Both the position numbers and the translations under genes were made by a program. Shown in pieces: positions 1-11,171 of a DNA stretch of 64,000 bases. Positions within the stretch are counted from its first letter, which is position 1. Each line of letters opens with the position of its first letter. The notes beneath the pieces are model-generated. The model ran no database searches, was not told where the DNA came from, and saw nothing but the letters and a program-made list of their open reading frames with translations. Source of the DNA: Solea solea (lineage: Eukaryota; Chordata; Actinopteri; Pleuronectiformes; Soleidae); the NCBI RefSeq assembly GCF_958295425.1, contig NC_081144.1, forward strand, positions 23,112,898 to 23,176,897. The letters are read 5' to 3'.

Positions 1-500
1 GTGACCTGTGACCTTCTAAATGTCGAGATTCCCCTCTCTGCGCAGAGATACGGACAACAGTAAGAGAACAAATGAATGTCCAGATGAGTTGACCTTGAAC
101 TCAGAGGAAGTGGTGAAACTTTGCACTTCATTAATAACCAGGCAGCGCGGGGGTCAGCGGGTCAGCGAGGAGCAGCGCTGTTGTTGCCACGCTCTGCTTT
201 TCTCAGGCTCTGACCACAACCTGCAAGGTCAACGGCAACAATAGCTTTGGCTCGGCAGTGACCTGATGAGAGGCGCTCGTCAGATTAATGTGCGCTCTAT
301 TACGGTAAACGCACATTTGAGGAAAACCACTTTGGAAGAACAATGCAGTCAGAAAAAACATGGAGGAAGTGCGCTGAAAAAATAAATGCTCGAGATTTCA
401 GATATAACACGCGCGCAGAGTTACACACACACACATGCTAAAACAATAGAGCAGTCCTTTTCTTCTCTCTCTACCGGGAGCCTAAGGGTCCGGGCTTCCA
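1..500. other. Non-coding stretch, no gene seen
   Basis: Mixed sequence with no convincing open frame. It holds a short AC tract near 423-434 and otherwise looks unique. Nothing here matches a repeat or RNA gene that I recognise. Confidence 0.5.
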
Positions 501-504
501 AACA

Positions 505-870
505 GTCACCTCGCTTCCTCAGTAATTGGCTAGCTGGTACTTAAGGCCAACAGCTTTTAATAAGCAATAGAGGCTGGAGCCAAACTGACAATAACTGCTG
601 CCCTACATCAATTATTGGATACATATCCATCACCTGCTGACTTATATGTGACCCCAGGCACCTGCCAGCTGAGGTATTGACTGGCCAGCTCTCCCCAGTG
701 CAAGTGACAAGTTCCATTTGCAATCACATTTATTAAACGGCTGTTAGAATGAGTGAAAGTGCGGGCCAGCCCACGCTGCTCCGCCAGCTCTTATTAATCT
801 GAAAGCCGCCAAAGGAACGTATGAATGTCTGAAGTGGGCAGATATGAATAAGTCCACTCGCTCGCTCGCT
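505..870. promoter_or_regulatory. Candidate conserved non-coding element (homeodomain-site rich)
   Basis: About 365 bp without microsatellites or known repeats. It carries many ATTA-core motifs close together: TAATTGG, CTTTTAATAA, CATCAATTATTGG, TTTATTAAAC and CTTATTAATC, mixed with CAGCTG/CACCTG E-boxes. This texture is typical of vertebrate developmental enhancers. That is inference from composition; no alignment was made and the target gene is unknown. Confidence 0.3.
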
Positions 871-1139
871 GCTCCACCTGCATCAGCGGGTGTTGCATCC
901 TCTGGACGCCGAACACTGTGTGACATGGAGCTGCTCTTCCGCCGCTGCAGTCGTGCAGGTCCGGTGATCATTTTTTGGCCAAGAAGAGACGTTCGATTTA
1001 TGAGCTTACAAGAACAGGTGCGCATGTGACTCGTTAACATGAGCAATACAATTACTTTTAATGGCATTTGTACACCGTGCTGTTTGTGCAAGTCCAGCAG
1101 GTCTTCTCAGGGAAGTGCTGCTATAGAAAAACTAGGGCA

Positions 1140-1140
<1 letters not shown>

Positions 1141-1182
<42 letters not shown>

Positions 1183-1186
1183 CACA
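1141..1186. repeat. Compound (CA)n(TA)n microsatellite
   Basis: A short CA start runs into an alternating TA tract of about 33 bp and ends in TACATACACA. Likely length-polymorphic. Confidence 0.95.
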
Positions 1187-1223
1187 GTAGGTTCCCGGCG
1201 CCAAGTATCCATCCAAAAATTAA

Positions 1224-1252
1224 AAAGAGAGAGAGGGGGAGGGAGAGGGAGC
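1224..1252. repeat. GA-rich purine tract
   Basis: Interrupted (GA)n/(GGGA)n purine stretch just downstream of the TA microsatellite. Confidence 0.8.
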
Positions 1253-1512
1253 GTACAGGCTGGATAAATCAAGTAGAAATAGAAGTTAATGTAGTTAAAT
1301 TTCTCATGAAAGTAATCACGAGGCTACAGTGCTTTTGCAGTTCGTTCAACATCAAGTCTGTGTGTATTTTTTTCACAAAACCACATCTTATATTCTCGCC
1401 CTCCAAGAATCAGTTTTTTTTGTTATATTTTACTCTTCTATTATATTATTTCTGGTTCCTGCATCTCCTCAGATGATTTGTTTTCCGGCCTCATTCCTGG
1501 TCTGTCCCTATT

Positions 1513-1922
1513 GCTGTGTTTCCATGAAGGTAATGTTTGGTCTGGTACAGTACGGCACAGTTTGGAATGGTAAAGTCCTGGGTCAGGCTTGCGTTCGGCG
1601 GGGTGTGAGCGGTGCCCATTGGCCATGTAGCATTGGCCAGGTTTTACCACAAATGACGACATAGAACGCGAGACAACAACACGATGCAGAATATCTAGCG
1701 GCTCTTTTTCCCTGCTCAGTTTGTGGCTGTTTGTCTCAACTAGACGGGAAGCAATCAGCTGACTGTTGTGGGTGGAGCCAGTCTAACCACACTGTACCCC
1801 AAAGGCAAAAGTATCAAAGAATGGAAGAGTTGGGGGGTTAGTTATTTTGGTACTGTTCCTAATGGATATTTATTATTAAGCTTTGACCCAAACGGAACTG
1901 TTCCACTTGGTGGAAACACAGC
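1513..1922. mobile_element. MITE-like element with GCTGTGTTTCCA terminal inverted repeats
   Basis: The left end GCTGTGTTTCCA (1513-1524) is repeated perfectly as its reverse complement TGGAAACACAGC at 1911-1922, giving a ~410-bp unit with no coding capacity. Inside the left end is a GGTACAGTACGGCACAG stretch, and near the right end an ACTGTTCC-rich stretch. This recalls fish MITEs that start with a TTTCCA-type end and carry GTACC-rich inner arms. A clean target-site duplication is not evident. Non-autonomous DNA transposon is the best call; superfamily unproven. Confidence 0.6.
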
Positions 1923-1967
1923 TTACTTTAATCCCTGCATTATCACTAACAGAACTGACTCGGAGAG

Positions 1968-2095
1968 TTCAGTAGGGTGACAGCTGCAGGAAATAGGCTT
2001 CCTCTGAACCTGCTGGTTCGGTGCGGAGAGACCTGTAACGCCTCCCAGAGGAGAGTGGGGGGAACAGTCTGCAGTTGGGGGCACTGTGTTCGTCG
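1968..2095 (-). mobile_element. LINE ORF2 C-terminal remnant (GRRYRS motif)
   Basis: Read on the minus strand this encodes CRLFPPLSSGRRYRSLRTEP followed by a Tyr-Phe-Leu-rich end. It matches the C-terminal tail of L2/CR1-type fish LINE polyproteins, where an SGRRYRSLR block is followed by a motif like NSFFPxAIRLLN. Only the last ~40 codons are visible. The sequence further 5' on the minus strand (above 2100) is a different repeat, so the fragment is truncated or interrupted. Dead copy. Confidence 0.7.
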
Positions 2096-2099
2096 TCTG

Positions 2100-2370
2100 C
2101 CTCAGCTTCACGGCGCCTTGTCTCACTCACAGTGCTGTGTGAGTGAGAAGGGGAGTGGCTACAGTAGAGCAGCAAAAGCCAATGTAGTGCTGTGTGAGTC
2201 AGAGGGGGAGTGGCTACAGTAGAGTGGCAAAAGCCAATGTGTGCTTCTTTTAGGGAGATATTTAACAATATCTTTTGCATTACTAATCCAAACAACATCA
2301 AACTTGGCACTGCACTTATTCGTGTCCGTAACAAGACACCTGTCATGTTTGTCGTGAAATCTAACACAAA
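2100..2370. repeat. Dispersed repeat with internal 55-bp tandem duplication
   Basis: The segment starting CTTCACGGCGCCTTGTCTC is also found at 44177-44330, nearly identical over the first ~43 bp and recognisable further on (TGTGTGCTTCTT, CTTTTGCATTACT, AACAACATCAA, ACACCTGTCA). In this copy a 55-bp unit beginning AGTGCTGTGTGAGT is tandemly duplicated at 2131-2185 and 2186-2240; the 44-kb copy has one. Family not identified. Confidence 0.75.
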
Positions 2371-2444
2371 GTTGCAGCGGTTTGAGGTGCTCAGTGAGAC
2401 GAGCCTCTCAATGCTCACACGGTGCTTCAAGCGATGGAGAGAGA

Positions 2445-2510
2445 AAGACGATGAAGCGACAACTCCAGGGTTTACAATAGGGGGAGGAGTCTGGGACAAC
2501 AAGCCTCGCA
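2445..2510. repeat. Dispersed repeat fragment shared with 33.2 kb
   Basis: The string GGGGAGGAGTCTGGGACAA and the upstream AAGCGACA...CCAG..GTTTA pattern recur at about 33205-33262 (GGGGAGGAGTCTGAGACAA). It probably belongs to the same composite repeat as 2100-2370. Confidence 0.45.
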
Positions 2511-2519
2511 CTGGTTGGG

Positions 2520-3580
2520 CAAAAGGGTGTACAGTAGTAGCTGGTGTTTGACCAAAGAGTTATGTCTCAGTACCCATAAACACTTAAATAGGGCACACAT
2601 CGTATGTATTAGAGCTATAGGAAGAGATGAAAGAGGAACACATCACTGCCACTGACTAAGTGCGTGATAAACTGTTTGTTTGAGTGATGTTACCAAATGT
2701 GTAGCAGATACTGGTACCCACATTATTGTTATGAAGACTACAAACGTGCATATCAACGTGATAGTCGTCTAGCTATAAATGATGCATTTTATTACACATC
2801 ATGTCCGTATGTCCATGTCTGTGATCGCCAGAAAAGAATGTTTACAATATGGTACGCTAAATACTGTGTCTTTATATGTCATTTCATGCAATAAAGTCAG
2901 GAATAACTCGTGGTTATGTTTAGGTATAAAAAGCAAAAGGTTAGGGTGATAAGAATAATATTTTTCTTCTTTTATCTCAAAAAGTGTCCACATAGCTCAC
3001 ACTTTAGGTCACATGATGTTGGTGGGGCACATCTTGCTTCCCAGCCTGTGGTTAATGGAGCATTTATGTGATGTTTATGGTTTCTGGATCGATTGAATTT
3101 GACATTTTTCCTGTTCCGATACCCGATCGAGTGATTTTGACCACTGTTGGACAGATACTGAATATCGTATCAACTCATCCCTAAAAGAACCACATCCCAA
3201 ATCCACAACAATCTTCCATCAGCTCAGCATGTTTTCTCTTCACTGCCAAACAATCTGCCAAAACGTCACATTCAAGCTTGTAATTGTGTTGACTCTTCAG
3301 TCTTTAGAAATGTGACAAAGTTTCCCCATGGTTTTGCAGAAAAATCGCAGCAGCATTTTTTTTTCTTTCTTTCTCTCTGGGAAAGCAGGCTGTTGAGATG
3401 CACGACTGGCGTCGCAGAATAATCAGAACCAAGGTGTTGAAGTAAACATGGATGCTGGAGTTAAAGAGAGAGACATAGAGAGACAGAGAGTAGCGGGCAG
3501 TGTGGAGCAGTGAAATGATGGAGGGCCTGCTGAAAAGCCGCGTCCTCGCTCCTTTCTGCTCCCCTCCTCTCTTTCCCCCC
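2520..3580. other. Non-coding stretch, nothing recognised
   Basis: AT-rich sequence with a T/C run near 3355-3378 and a short GA run near 3468-3492. No gene or repeat family recognised. Open frames here are short and unlike known proteins. Confidence 0.5.
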
Positions 3581-3599
3581 ACTCCCCCTCCTTCTCCCC

Positions 3600-4215
3600 C
3601 CCTTCCCTGCCCCGTTGAATTATGCCTCCCATAATTGGCTTCAGTGGCGCTTAAAGCAAACAGTTTAAATAAGTAAAAGGCACTTGGATGAGGAAGCAGG
3701 GCCTTGCAATTATTGGAACTACATCAGTCAGGGTGCTGCTCTACACTCGGGTTCTTCCCTCATCCCCCCTTTTTTCCCTCTTTTCACTTTAACTTATTGT
3801 CTCCTGCGTGTAGATTCTTTTATTGGTGTAGATGTGGCCACATGAAAAAAAGAAAAAGATGCAGTGATGATGTCACATGTGTGTGCGCTTGGGTGTGACA
3901 GACTGAGCCAAGGTAGCGCTGAGCTGACCTGACCTGACGGGGGAGTAATAGTCAGCCCACAGGTACAGAATCCTTTATCTAATGACCGTGCCTGTTTAAT
4001 CACGTGTCGCGCTGACATGTTTATAAGGCTGAACTTTGCGTTGCCGTCAGAGATGGAGAAGAGCGAAGACTGCGACGCAGCCTCCCAGGGGCCCCGGGGC
4101 ACGCCTGGCCCTTTACCTCCTATCCCACACCTATTATATGCTAATTACAGCCATTCCTAAACCACGCTTAGAAGAAGTTAATTTAGTGGGCCATTATGCC
4201 AGTCTATATATCAGG
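3600..4215. promoter_or_regulatory. Candidate conserved non-coding element cluster
   Basis: Two blocks stand out. 3615-3720 has CATAATTGGC, GTTTAAATAAG and GCAATTATTGG. 4090-4210 is a GGGGCCCCGGGG-type stretch followed by CTAATTACAG, AGTTAATTTAG and GGCCATTATG. Dense homeodomain cores in otherwise unique sequence suggest enhancer-like elements. Inference only. Confidence 0.28.
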
Positions 4216-4499
4216 TTGCTGTGTGTAGGGCCCTTGTGTGGCTGTAGGAGAGGTGTGGAAGTGAGGATGAGAGGGTGCAGAAAATGGGTGAAGGGTACTT
4301 TATGTCTCTCAGGGGAGGAAGGAACAGAGGAGGGTAGAGTGGCAGGTCTACTGACTGGATTCTTTTTCTGACTGAAATGGAAAGGCACTCATTTTGGGTC
4401 AAATACAAAAAGCTGTAACTGACAGTTCCTGTAAGAAAATTTAAAACGTACTGTTAGAAATTCAGAAAAGACGGAAATGTGAATTAATGGCAAGTGGTC

Positions 4500-4625
4500 T
4501 GAATTATAAAGTGCTTTTTTGTTCTTAATGACCAGTCAAAGCTGATTTACACTACAGAGTTGCCATTCACCCATTCATACAGCAGTTTTTGTCTATCACA
4601 CATATTTTATACAACGTGAGGTTGA
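4500..4625. repeat. Dispersed fish repeat (CATTCACCCATTCATAC type)
   Basis: The order GTGCTTTTTTG..TTAATGACCA, TCAAAGC..TTTACACTAC, TTGCCATTCACCCATTCA, then TATCACACAT is the layout of a very common fish interspersed repeat. The match is by recalled pattern; only a partial, diverged copy is present. Confidence 0.5.
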
Positions 4626-5480
4626 GTGTCTAGTCTCTCCATCCAGATTTGTCCACATAAACAGATGGTGGTGATTACTTTATAGACTAGTGCAGATGAA
4701 AAGGACTCCAAAATATATTGTAATTAAAACAGTGCAGGGAATAGGGAAAAGATTTGATCATGGATTACGATGAACAGCTCACGCAGTAAATTGATTGTGG
4801 TGAATTTCCATTTTCAGGATAGTTGTGCATGGAGAAAATTGAAAAGCTCATGTTAGTGGCTTAAAATTTTTTTCTCGAGGTCGTACAGCAGATGTTCCTT
4901 ATATACTTGATTTGGAAGAGATTTTTACGCCAGATGATGCTGGACTTCCATTTATCCTGGGTTTGGAACCGGCACTAGGAGTGAACTGGATTAAAATATT
5001 GCTGAAATTGTGCTTAATTGACTTAACTCTGCATGTAATGTGTTCATTTTCATGTCACATGATGAGCGGAGACGACAGCATGACAAAAGAGACTGTAAAA
5101 ACATTATACGTGTTGAAAATTTACTGACAGGTGGTGAAGAGAGAGAAAGAACTTGGCTGAAGTTCAATTGCTGAACTGTGGTTGAGACCTTTTTGAGAGG
5201 GGTTAGGGAGCTCTTTTAAGTTTGGTTATGTTTTCTCCTCAGGAAACCCAGATGTCATGAACTGCATTATCAGGTTTTAACATGAAGTTTGCAGACTTTG
5301 AATTGGAAATTTAATTACGAATAAACTAGCTGCACCATTGTAGATTGTATTTACATTTAACATGCTTCCCTAAACTCTGATTACAAATTACGTATACACG
5401 TAATATTATACATAAATACAGTACATTTCTTACATATGTGTATATTTTGATGATCCTGGGAACAATTATGATACATTCTG
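4626..5480. other. AT-rich non-coding stretch, nothing recognised
   Basis: No gene, RNA or repeat family recognised. AT-rich, with the longest open frames well under 80 codons and without a recognisable domain. Confidence 0.45.
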
Positions 5481-5484
5481 TCAA

Positions 5485-5812
5485 GGGCCACACGCCAGTG
5501 TAGTGGTTAGCACTTAGAGCAAACAGAAACGCGAAAAAGGCATTTCTGTGTCTTTGCATGTCCTGCCCCAAGTATGTGTTGTTTTTCTCCGGGTTCTCTG
5601 AGTTTCCGAGTGTCCGAGTTTCCTTCCTCTGCAAAACATGCAGAGGTGCATTGGACACTCTAAATTGCCCATAGGTGTGAGAGTGAATGATTGTTGCTGT
5701 GATGGACTTGCGAACCTGTCCCGGGTCTACCCTGCTCTTCACCTCTGTGTCAGCTGGGTTTGGCACCAGCAGCCAATCCCGACCCCAATCCACCAGTGGA
5801 TGGATAGATGGA
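5485..5812 (+). mobile_element. Fish SINE/short retroelement copy with GGAT/TGGA tail
   Basis: Starts with a tRNA-like head containing TAGTGGTTAGCACTT, then the body motifs CTCCGGGTTCTCTGAG, AAACATGCAGAGGTG, GACACTCTAAATTGCCCATA, GTGATGGACTTGCGAACCTG and TCAGCTGGGTTTGGC, and ends in GGATGGATAGATGGA. This is the order of the abundant teleost SINE with an RTE-like 3' tail. The head is partly deleted. The copy is diverged and cannot code. Confidence 0.8.
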
Positions 5813-5842
5813 CATTTTGTTCCTGATTTTGATTCATCTGTG

Positions 5843-6015
5843 ACCGGGTTCTACGGTTTCCTCCCACAGTCCAAGACGGCAATATGGGTATTAGGTCAAT
5901 TGGACACACTAAATTGACCATAGGTGTGAGTGTGTGAGTGGATGGTTGCCCTATGTCAGCCGAGATTGGTACAGCAGCCACCGTGACCGTCATGTGGAGG
6001 ATAAAGGATGGATGT
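5843..6015 (+). mobile_element. Second SINE-type copy, 5'-truncated
   Basis: Begins in the TTTCCTCCCACAGTCCAAGA box and continues through GGACACACTAAATTGACCAT, a GTGAGTG run, TCAGCCGAGATTGG and a GGATAAAGGATGGATG tail. Same family and orientation as the copy ending 30 bp upstream. Confidence 0.75.
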
Positions 6016-6469
6016 TTGTCTGTGTATTGCTTAGGGTTAATTCCACTAACTATAGGTTGTTTTATATTGAATTTCGCTCACGTTTATCCTCGAGTATATT
6101 GATATTGGGTAAGCTCCTGAAGCTCTAGTCGGTAGCATAATCCAAGAGATCGCTCTGTTGTTTTCATTCGTGTATTCTGAATACTGTCAGTTAATCTGTG
6201 TGTTATTTCACAACTTTCAACACAAAATCATTGTGAGGACTTGCTGGTTCTCTGAGGGGGGAGGGGAGGGCAAAAAAACAGGCATGTGGGGATCTGTACT
6301 ACATGCGGGGGAGGTTGCTACGGTGCAATGGGGACATGAAATCAAACGGGGGGAACATGGCGGTTAAGAAATCTAAGGGGACGTTTGGGCCCTGTGGAGA
6401 AGCAGAGAGGAGCAAAGGGAATGCTGGGATGTGGAAGACAAGGAGGGAAGGAGGGAGTGAGGGAGTCAG

Positions 6470-7060
6470 ATAAATGCCACAGCGGAGACAGAGTGCTGAT
6501 AGAAAAGCAGGTCCCTGCTCTGGGGGGGTAATTAAAAGGGTTTCCTCTTATCTGTGTTAGTGACACTCTGGCACAGCGTCCACATACATGTGTACACTGA
6601 GAGCGTGTGTTCGAGTCTGACCACGTGTCTGTGGACGTGTGTGTGTGTGTGTGTGTGTGTGTTTATTCGAGGCTAAGGCTCTGCTGTGGCTCTACCTCCA
6701 GGAGGCAGGATGCTATAACTCCATCACCTCCACGCTATCGACTCCCTCTAAGGGGGGATCGATACTGGAATGATGGCCCTCCTATGTCTTCCCCATCCAT
6801 CCGCTCAGCCATTGAGTGTATGTTAATGTTATGAATTATCGAGAGAACAGTTACTATTGATTGGCCGGGGATTATTGGTGGGCTGCGTAGCAAGATGGGG
6901 GATGAGGGGGTGAGGCAAGGCTGGGGAATGGCGGGCCGTAAGGGAAGGACAGGTCAAAATCCTGCAGAGATGTTTAAGTATCTACTAAGACTCTTAACCT
7001 CTGAAGGGCTTGGGGTCAGAGGTGACCTGGAGGGCAAGGCTGACTTGTTTGATGTTTCCA
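6470..7060. promoter_or_regulatory. Candidate conserved non-coding element around a GT tract
   Basis: Both sides of the (GT)n at 6637-6662 have AT-core motifs in GC-rich context: GGTAATTAAAAGGG before it, and GTTATGAATTATCGAG, CTATTGATTGGC and GGGATTATTGGTGGG after it, up to about 7050. No open frame is convincing. Enhancer-like by texture only. Confidence 0.25.
6637..6662. repeat. (GT)n microsatellite
   Basis: Uninterrupted GT, about 13 units. Confidence 0.97.
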
Positions 7061-9089
7061 ACACAGCCCATCCTCCCCGCAGCCCCTCAACGCACAAGAG
7101 CGACCCTGTTCAGAGCTCGCTGTTGTCCCATTTTTACACTCAGACCCACGTTCTCTTTATCTCTCTCTCTCTCGCTGCCCTGCACTTGCCGTTTCCTGAC
7201 TCTATCGCAGGTCAATGTTTGATTGTTTACGTTCGCATGCATTAGTCAGATCGGACACCCAGATACCTGAGGCAGATTATTTATGTAAAGGGAAGGGTCC
7301 CTGGGACACTTTGTCCTTTATTATTCAGGAATATTTCCCTCCCTTTTGTCTGATGTTTTTTCATCTGAACGACGCGCATGACTTGGAGAGCGAGCTGAAG
7401 ACGGGGAAGATTAAAGCCTGCACACCTGATACTGTAAAAACACAGACCTCCACCCCTCTGGGAAGCATATAAACACTCAGTCATACATTCATACACACAC
7501 ATAATCATGCTCGAATACACTCACAATCTCCAGATTGTATGGTTTGGATTGACCCCCAGTTCTCACAGAGCCCAGGAGAGAAGACAAAGAGGGGAAAAAG
7601 AGGACTTTCCCAGGCAAATGCTGAGTTTATTCAGCTCAGGGAAATTCTACAGACTATGGGTCATAGCAGGAAACATTTAGTATTTGACAGGTGATAATCA
7701 CATGAATAGAAATCTACTTGGAATTTAAAGCCATTTGCAAAAGCTAACAGGTGGCCTCGAGACCCTTCTTCTCCTCTGAGGTTCAACAGAAGCACCGCAA
7801 TGATGTGTGTCTTTTTTTTTTTAACGTGCGCAGCAAACACTATAAGTGCCACTCTGTGATATAGTGTGGTATACTGTATTTAGCCCATTCAACAGAGCAC
7901 AAGTACAAGAGGAAGGATTGCGCTTGCCAGCAGCTCTTTATGGTCCCACAAAATTCTTCACGTCTTGAACGAGTTGCTGAGCAGTCAGATCACAAAAGTT
8001 AGAGCCAAGAAGCTGAAGCAGAGATCTTCTATACATATATATGTTTATTCGGCATAAAAAAAGCACATATAAGTGTGCGTGTGTGTCTTTCATTGTATAG
8101 GGGCCAGATCCACCTGTTATTAAATATCTGTATCTTATTATATCATATGTAATGTCACATATCGAAATTTAATTTCATTCCTCAAAAAAAAGCAAATTCA
8201 CAAACACACCTAAAAAAGAAAATCCCACAACATGAATGAAAAGGAGCAGAAGAAAAACATGCTGGCTTTAATGATCTCTTTAAATGTAATATTAGATTTA
8301 GTGTATTTGCCAAAAAAAAAAGACAACATTTTACAATAGCAATATATAAACAAACAGATATTCAAAAGGCAAATGAAGTAAAACATAATTAAAGAGCATC
8401 ATAAGGGGAATATGAAGTAGCTTTTGACATCATACATATTAAGCCAATAACTATCATACAACATCTGAGAGTATTCTTTTTGTAAATTAAGTTTTTAAGG
8501 GAGAAACAGGTGATTAATCTTTTATATGCATTACTACTCCTGTGTGTTTTCTCACCTCTTATGTGCGTGAGACACCAAGTGACTGAATGGATGATGAAGC
8601 TAATGAAGTCTGATGGAAAGGCCTGATGAGGTGCTCATAATCTGCTCTGGTGCAGGATATTGTTACCGAACCCACATTCCCAAAGGTTTCATACACAGAG
8701 AGTGAGAGAGACTGCTCATGGAGGTGTGTCTCATCACAGAAAAAAGAGTCCCGTTATGTAGCTGCCAGTTATCTTTATTGTTTCTGGCCATGATACATTT
8801 TCCCCCCTTACAATTGCAACAATCAGCCATTTTGAAATACTCGTAATTGAAAACAAACATGTTTTTTTGCACGAAGGCAAAATGAAAAATAAGAGCGCAA
8901 TGTGTATGACGATGAGTACAGAGGTATCTCTGAGGGGTTTGTGTCTGTGTACTTTCAAGTGTTCTCCGCTCTGAGCCCATGGACATTTACTGGCAATTGA
9001 TCCTGTGTTAGTCATAAATTAACGCCGCTCTGCTCCCCACCTACGCCTGACTGTGTTCTCATCTCGCTCATCCAATCAGTAGGCTACAA
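7061..9089. other. Non-coding stretch, nothing recognised
   Basis: About 2 kb with a short CT run (7160-7174), several A/T homopolymers and AT-rich DNA from 8000 to 8550. No recognisable protein, RNA or transposon signature on either strand. Confidence 0.45.
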
Positions 9090-9330
9090 GCACACACACA
9101 CACACACACGCAGGTTTGCACAGCTGTTCTTCTAATGACACTGCACTGACTTACATTCATTTCCTGGAGACTTACTCTAACCTTAACCATTACCACTACT
9201 ACCCTCCCCAAAGCTACCTAACCTTAACCTGCCCCTAACATCATCCTCACCATATAACATATCTTCTCCTGAAAATGTAAAATCTTACATTATGGGGACT
9301 TGATTTCTGTCCACATACTGTGGCTGTGTA
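9090..9330 (-). repeat. CA microsatellite plus TAACC-rich dispersed repeat
   Basis: A (CA)n at 9091-9109 is followed by GCAGGTTTGCACAGCTGTTC, then repeated CTAACCTTAACC motifs and GGGGACTTGATTTCTGTCC. This arrangement is a common fish dispersed repeat that ends in a CA/GT microsatellite. Better-matched members of the family lie at 9845-10075 and 48235-48465. Confidence 0.6.
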
Positions 9331-9388
9331 TACAGATTTAGGTCTCAACAACATCAGTAATTCCTGGGACTGCATTGGCTTACTTTAT

Positions 9389-9850
9389 GGCCCTTTTCCA
9401 CTATGGTCCTGGCTCATCATGGCCTCGCCTCGGCACGGCGCGGTTTGGGTTGCATCTCCACGACAAAAACGGTACCTACTCAACGTACCTACTCAAAAAC
9501 ACTGAACATAAAAATATGTTTGTGATGCCAGCCGCTGGTTGCAATCAGCAGTAACTAAATACACCAGACTCCTCTGTTAAATGTTGAGATTTGAGACATT
9601 TCCCTGGTAATTCTTGGAGATACCCAAGTTTTTAGGATTGTCTTTTTTACTCTCTTGCTGTGACGGCAGTCTGGCAAATCAGTGGCCGGCAGTCTGGCGA
9701 TGTCACGCATAGTACCTCAGTGTGCTTGGAACCTCGCCAGAGCAGCTACTAAAAAGTACATGATACTAGGTTACTATGCTAGTGGAAATGCAACTTAACC
9801 TTGACATGCTGAGGCAAGGCGAGTAGAGCCAGTGGTAACACGCCATTACT
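9389..9850. mobile_element. Non-autonomous DNA transposon (MITE) with ~70-bp terminal inverted repeats
   Basis: The left arm runs from GGCCCTTTTCCACT through CCTCGCCTCGGCACGGC to GGTTGCATCTCCACGAC. The right arm, read in reverse complement, has the same blocks: CCACTGGCTCTACTCGCC, GCCTCAGCATG and GTTGCATTTCCACTAG. The interior includes GGTACCTACT and a CCGGCCACTGATT-type block (on the minus strand). It cannot code. Related copies in this window are at 34720-35365 and 56298-56725, so this is a family. It resembles the fish MITEs with TTTCCACT-type ends; superfamily not proven. Confidence 0.7.
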
Positions 9851-10075
9851 CTAACCTTAACCTTAAACATAACCAGTTAATGCCAAACCCTAACCTTAAC
9901 CTAAACACGATTCAAATCTTAGTCCTAAACTTAACCAGTTCCTCAAAAGTGAAGTTCTGCCTCATTAAGACCAGGTGTTGGTCTCCATGAGTTGTACTGG
10001 TCCTGACAAGGTCAGTGTTTATGGCAGAAAACATCCTAAAGAGGCAACAAATATACGTGCACACACACTAGTGAC
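9845..10075 (-). repeat. TAACC-rich dispersed repeat
   Basis: Contains CTAACCTTAACCTTAAACAT, AATGCCAAACCCTAACC, AACTTAACCAGTTCCTC, then TGCCTCATTAAGACCAGG and GTCCTGACAAGGTCAGTG. The reverse complement matches 48235-48465 block for block. Not telomeric, despite the CCTAACC words. A common fish interspersed repeat of unknown class. Confidence 0.75.
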
Positions 10076-10316
10076 TCATCAGGCCTCAAGTTAAAGTGTT
10101 TGTGGTGTCGTTGTTTAAAGTGATGCCCATGAACATATACTGTACGATTGGAAACAGTGAGGCTGTGTTGTGAGTCATGTACAACATGGTGACGCAGTGG
10201 GAGAACAAAAACAGTCAAATGTAAAACACAATGGTCCCTGATCCTGATGGAGTTGATCCAGGAGCTCAATTTGCTCAGATCAAAGCCTCTGGGTTCACAC
10301 TGAAATAATGAAGAAA

Positions 10317-10334
10317 ATAAATAAATAAATAAAA
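10317..10334. repeat. (AAAT)n microsatellite
   Basis: Short AATA tetranucleotide run. Confidence 0.9.
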
Positions 10335-10425
10335 GAGCAAAACCCAGTCATTACCATGTGTTGGGCCACAGGCGGTAGGCACTAGTTGCATATAATGTAC
10401 GTGAATAAAGTATTATTGAGTAGTG

Positions 10426-10505
10426 CATTGGTCATCAACTGTCGGCCCATGGGCCATAACTGGCCCGCCAGAATTAATGTCCGGCCCGGTAGATTAATAA
10501 AATAA
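10426..10505. mobile_element. hAT-type element terminal fragment
   Basis: CATTGGTCATCAACTG followed by CGGCCCATGGGCC, ACTGGCCCGCCAGA and CCGGCCCGG is the signature end of hAT (Charlie-like) elements, where a CAGTGGTC-type end precedes GGCCCGCGGGCC. The partner end is not clear, so this is probably a solo or eroded copy. Confidence 0.6.
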
Positions 10506-11165
10506 TCAGATTTATTTTATTTTTTTTAATGTTTTTTTTTTTATTATTATTTTTATTATTTGCTTATCTTCACAAATAAGACAAAAGACACACAATTCAG
10601 TGCCTTCTATTCTGAAAGAAGATGAGCTGAGTCAAAGAGCATGTTTAGGACACTAGTAACAGTTTGTGGCATTTTCAAATTACTGTTTTTTTAATGATTG
10701 AATAGTTTAGATTTGAAGGAAAAAACAAACAGGTTTTGCTTGATGAAGATATAATATGTTGGTCCATTATTAAATTGCTCAAAAAATATTCACTTGCTGA
10801 GTGATATAGTATAACTTTCAGGGCAAACCTCCAATAAAACATCAGAATCACTTTAGGATCACGACGACTCACTGCTGTTTGTGATCTGTTGCTGAAGCAG
10901 GGAAACAAAACCAGACACCAAGACAATTCCCATGATCATCGCCTGCTTCATAACACCATCGAACTAGATAGTTTGTTATTTGAGTTTGTATAAAACTCAC
11001 CAAAATTGTGGGCACATCAGGACCTGTAAATATTGTGACCTGACTGATTTTCAGGGTGAGCTGATGGGTTTTGCGGTCAAAAACAGATGAATGAATGAAT
11101 TAATTACAGGGTGTGGTCTACATTTGCTATACTCTTACATAACTAAATAAAATTATTGGTGACCT
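10506..11165. other. AT-rich non-coding stretch
   Basis: T-rich runs (10510-10560) and short A/T-rich words. Possibly the interior of the hAT copy to the left, but no matching right end is seen. No gene recognised. Confidence 0.35.
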
Positions 11166-11171
11166 CTCTCT

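Noticed and set aside
1039..1476. 145-codon open frame
   Set aside because: It is largely translation of the TA microsatellite and GA tract.
5505..5530. Functional tRNA from TAGTGGTTAGCAC
   Set aside because: It is the eroded tRNA-like head of a SINE; the remainder of the cloverleaf is missing.
9180..9905. Interstitial telomeric repeat
   Set aside because: CCTAACC-like words are irregular and belong to an interspersed repeat that recurs at 48.2 kb.
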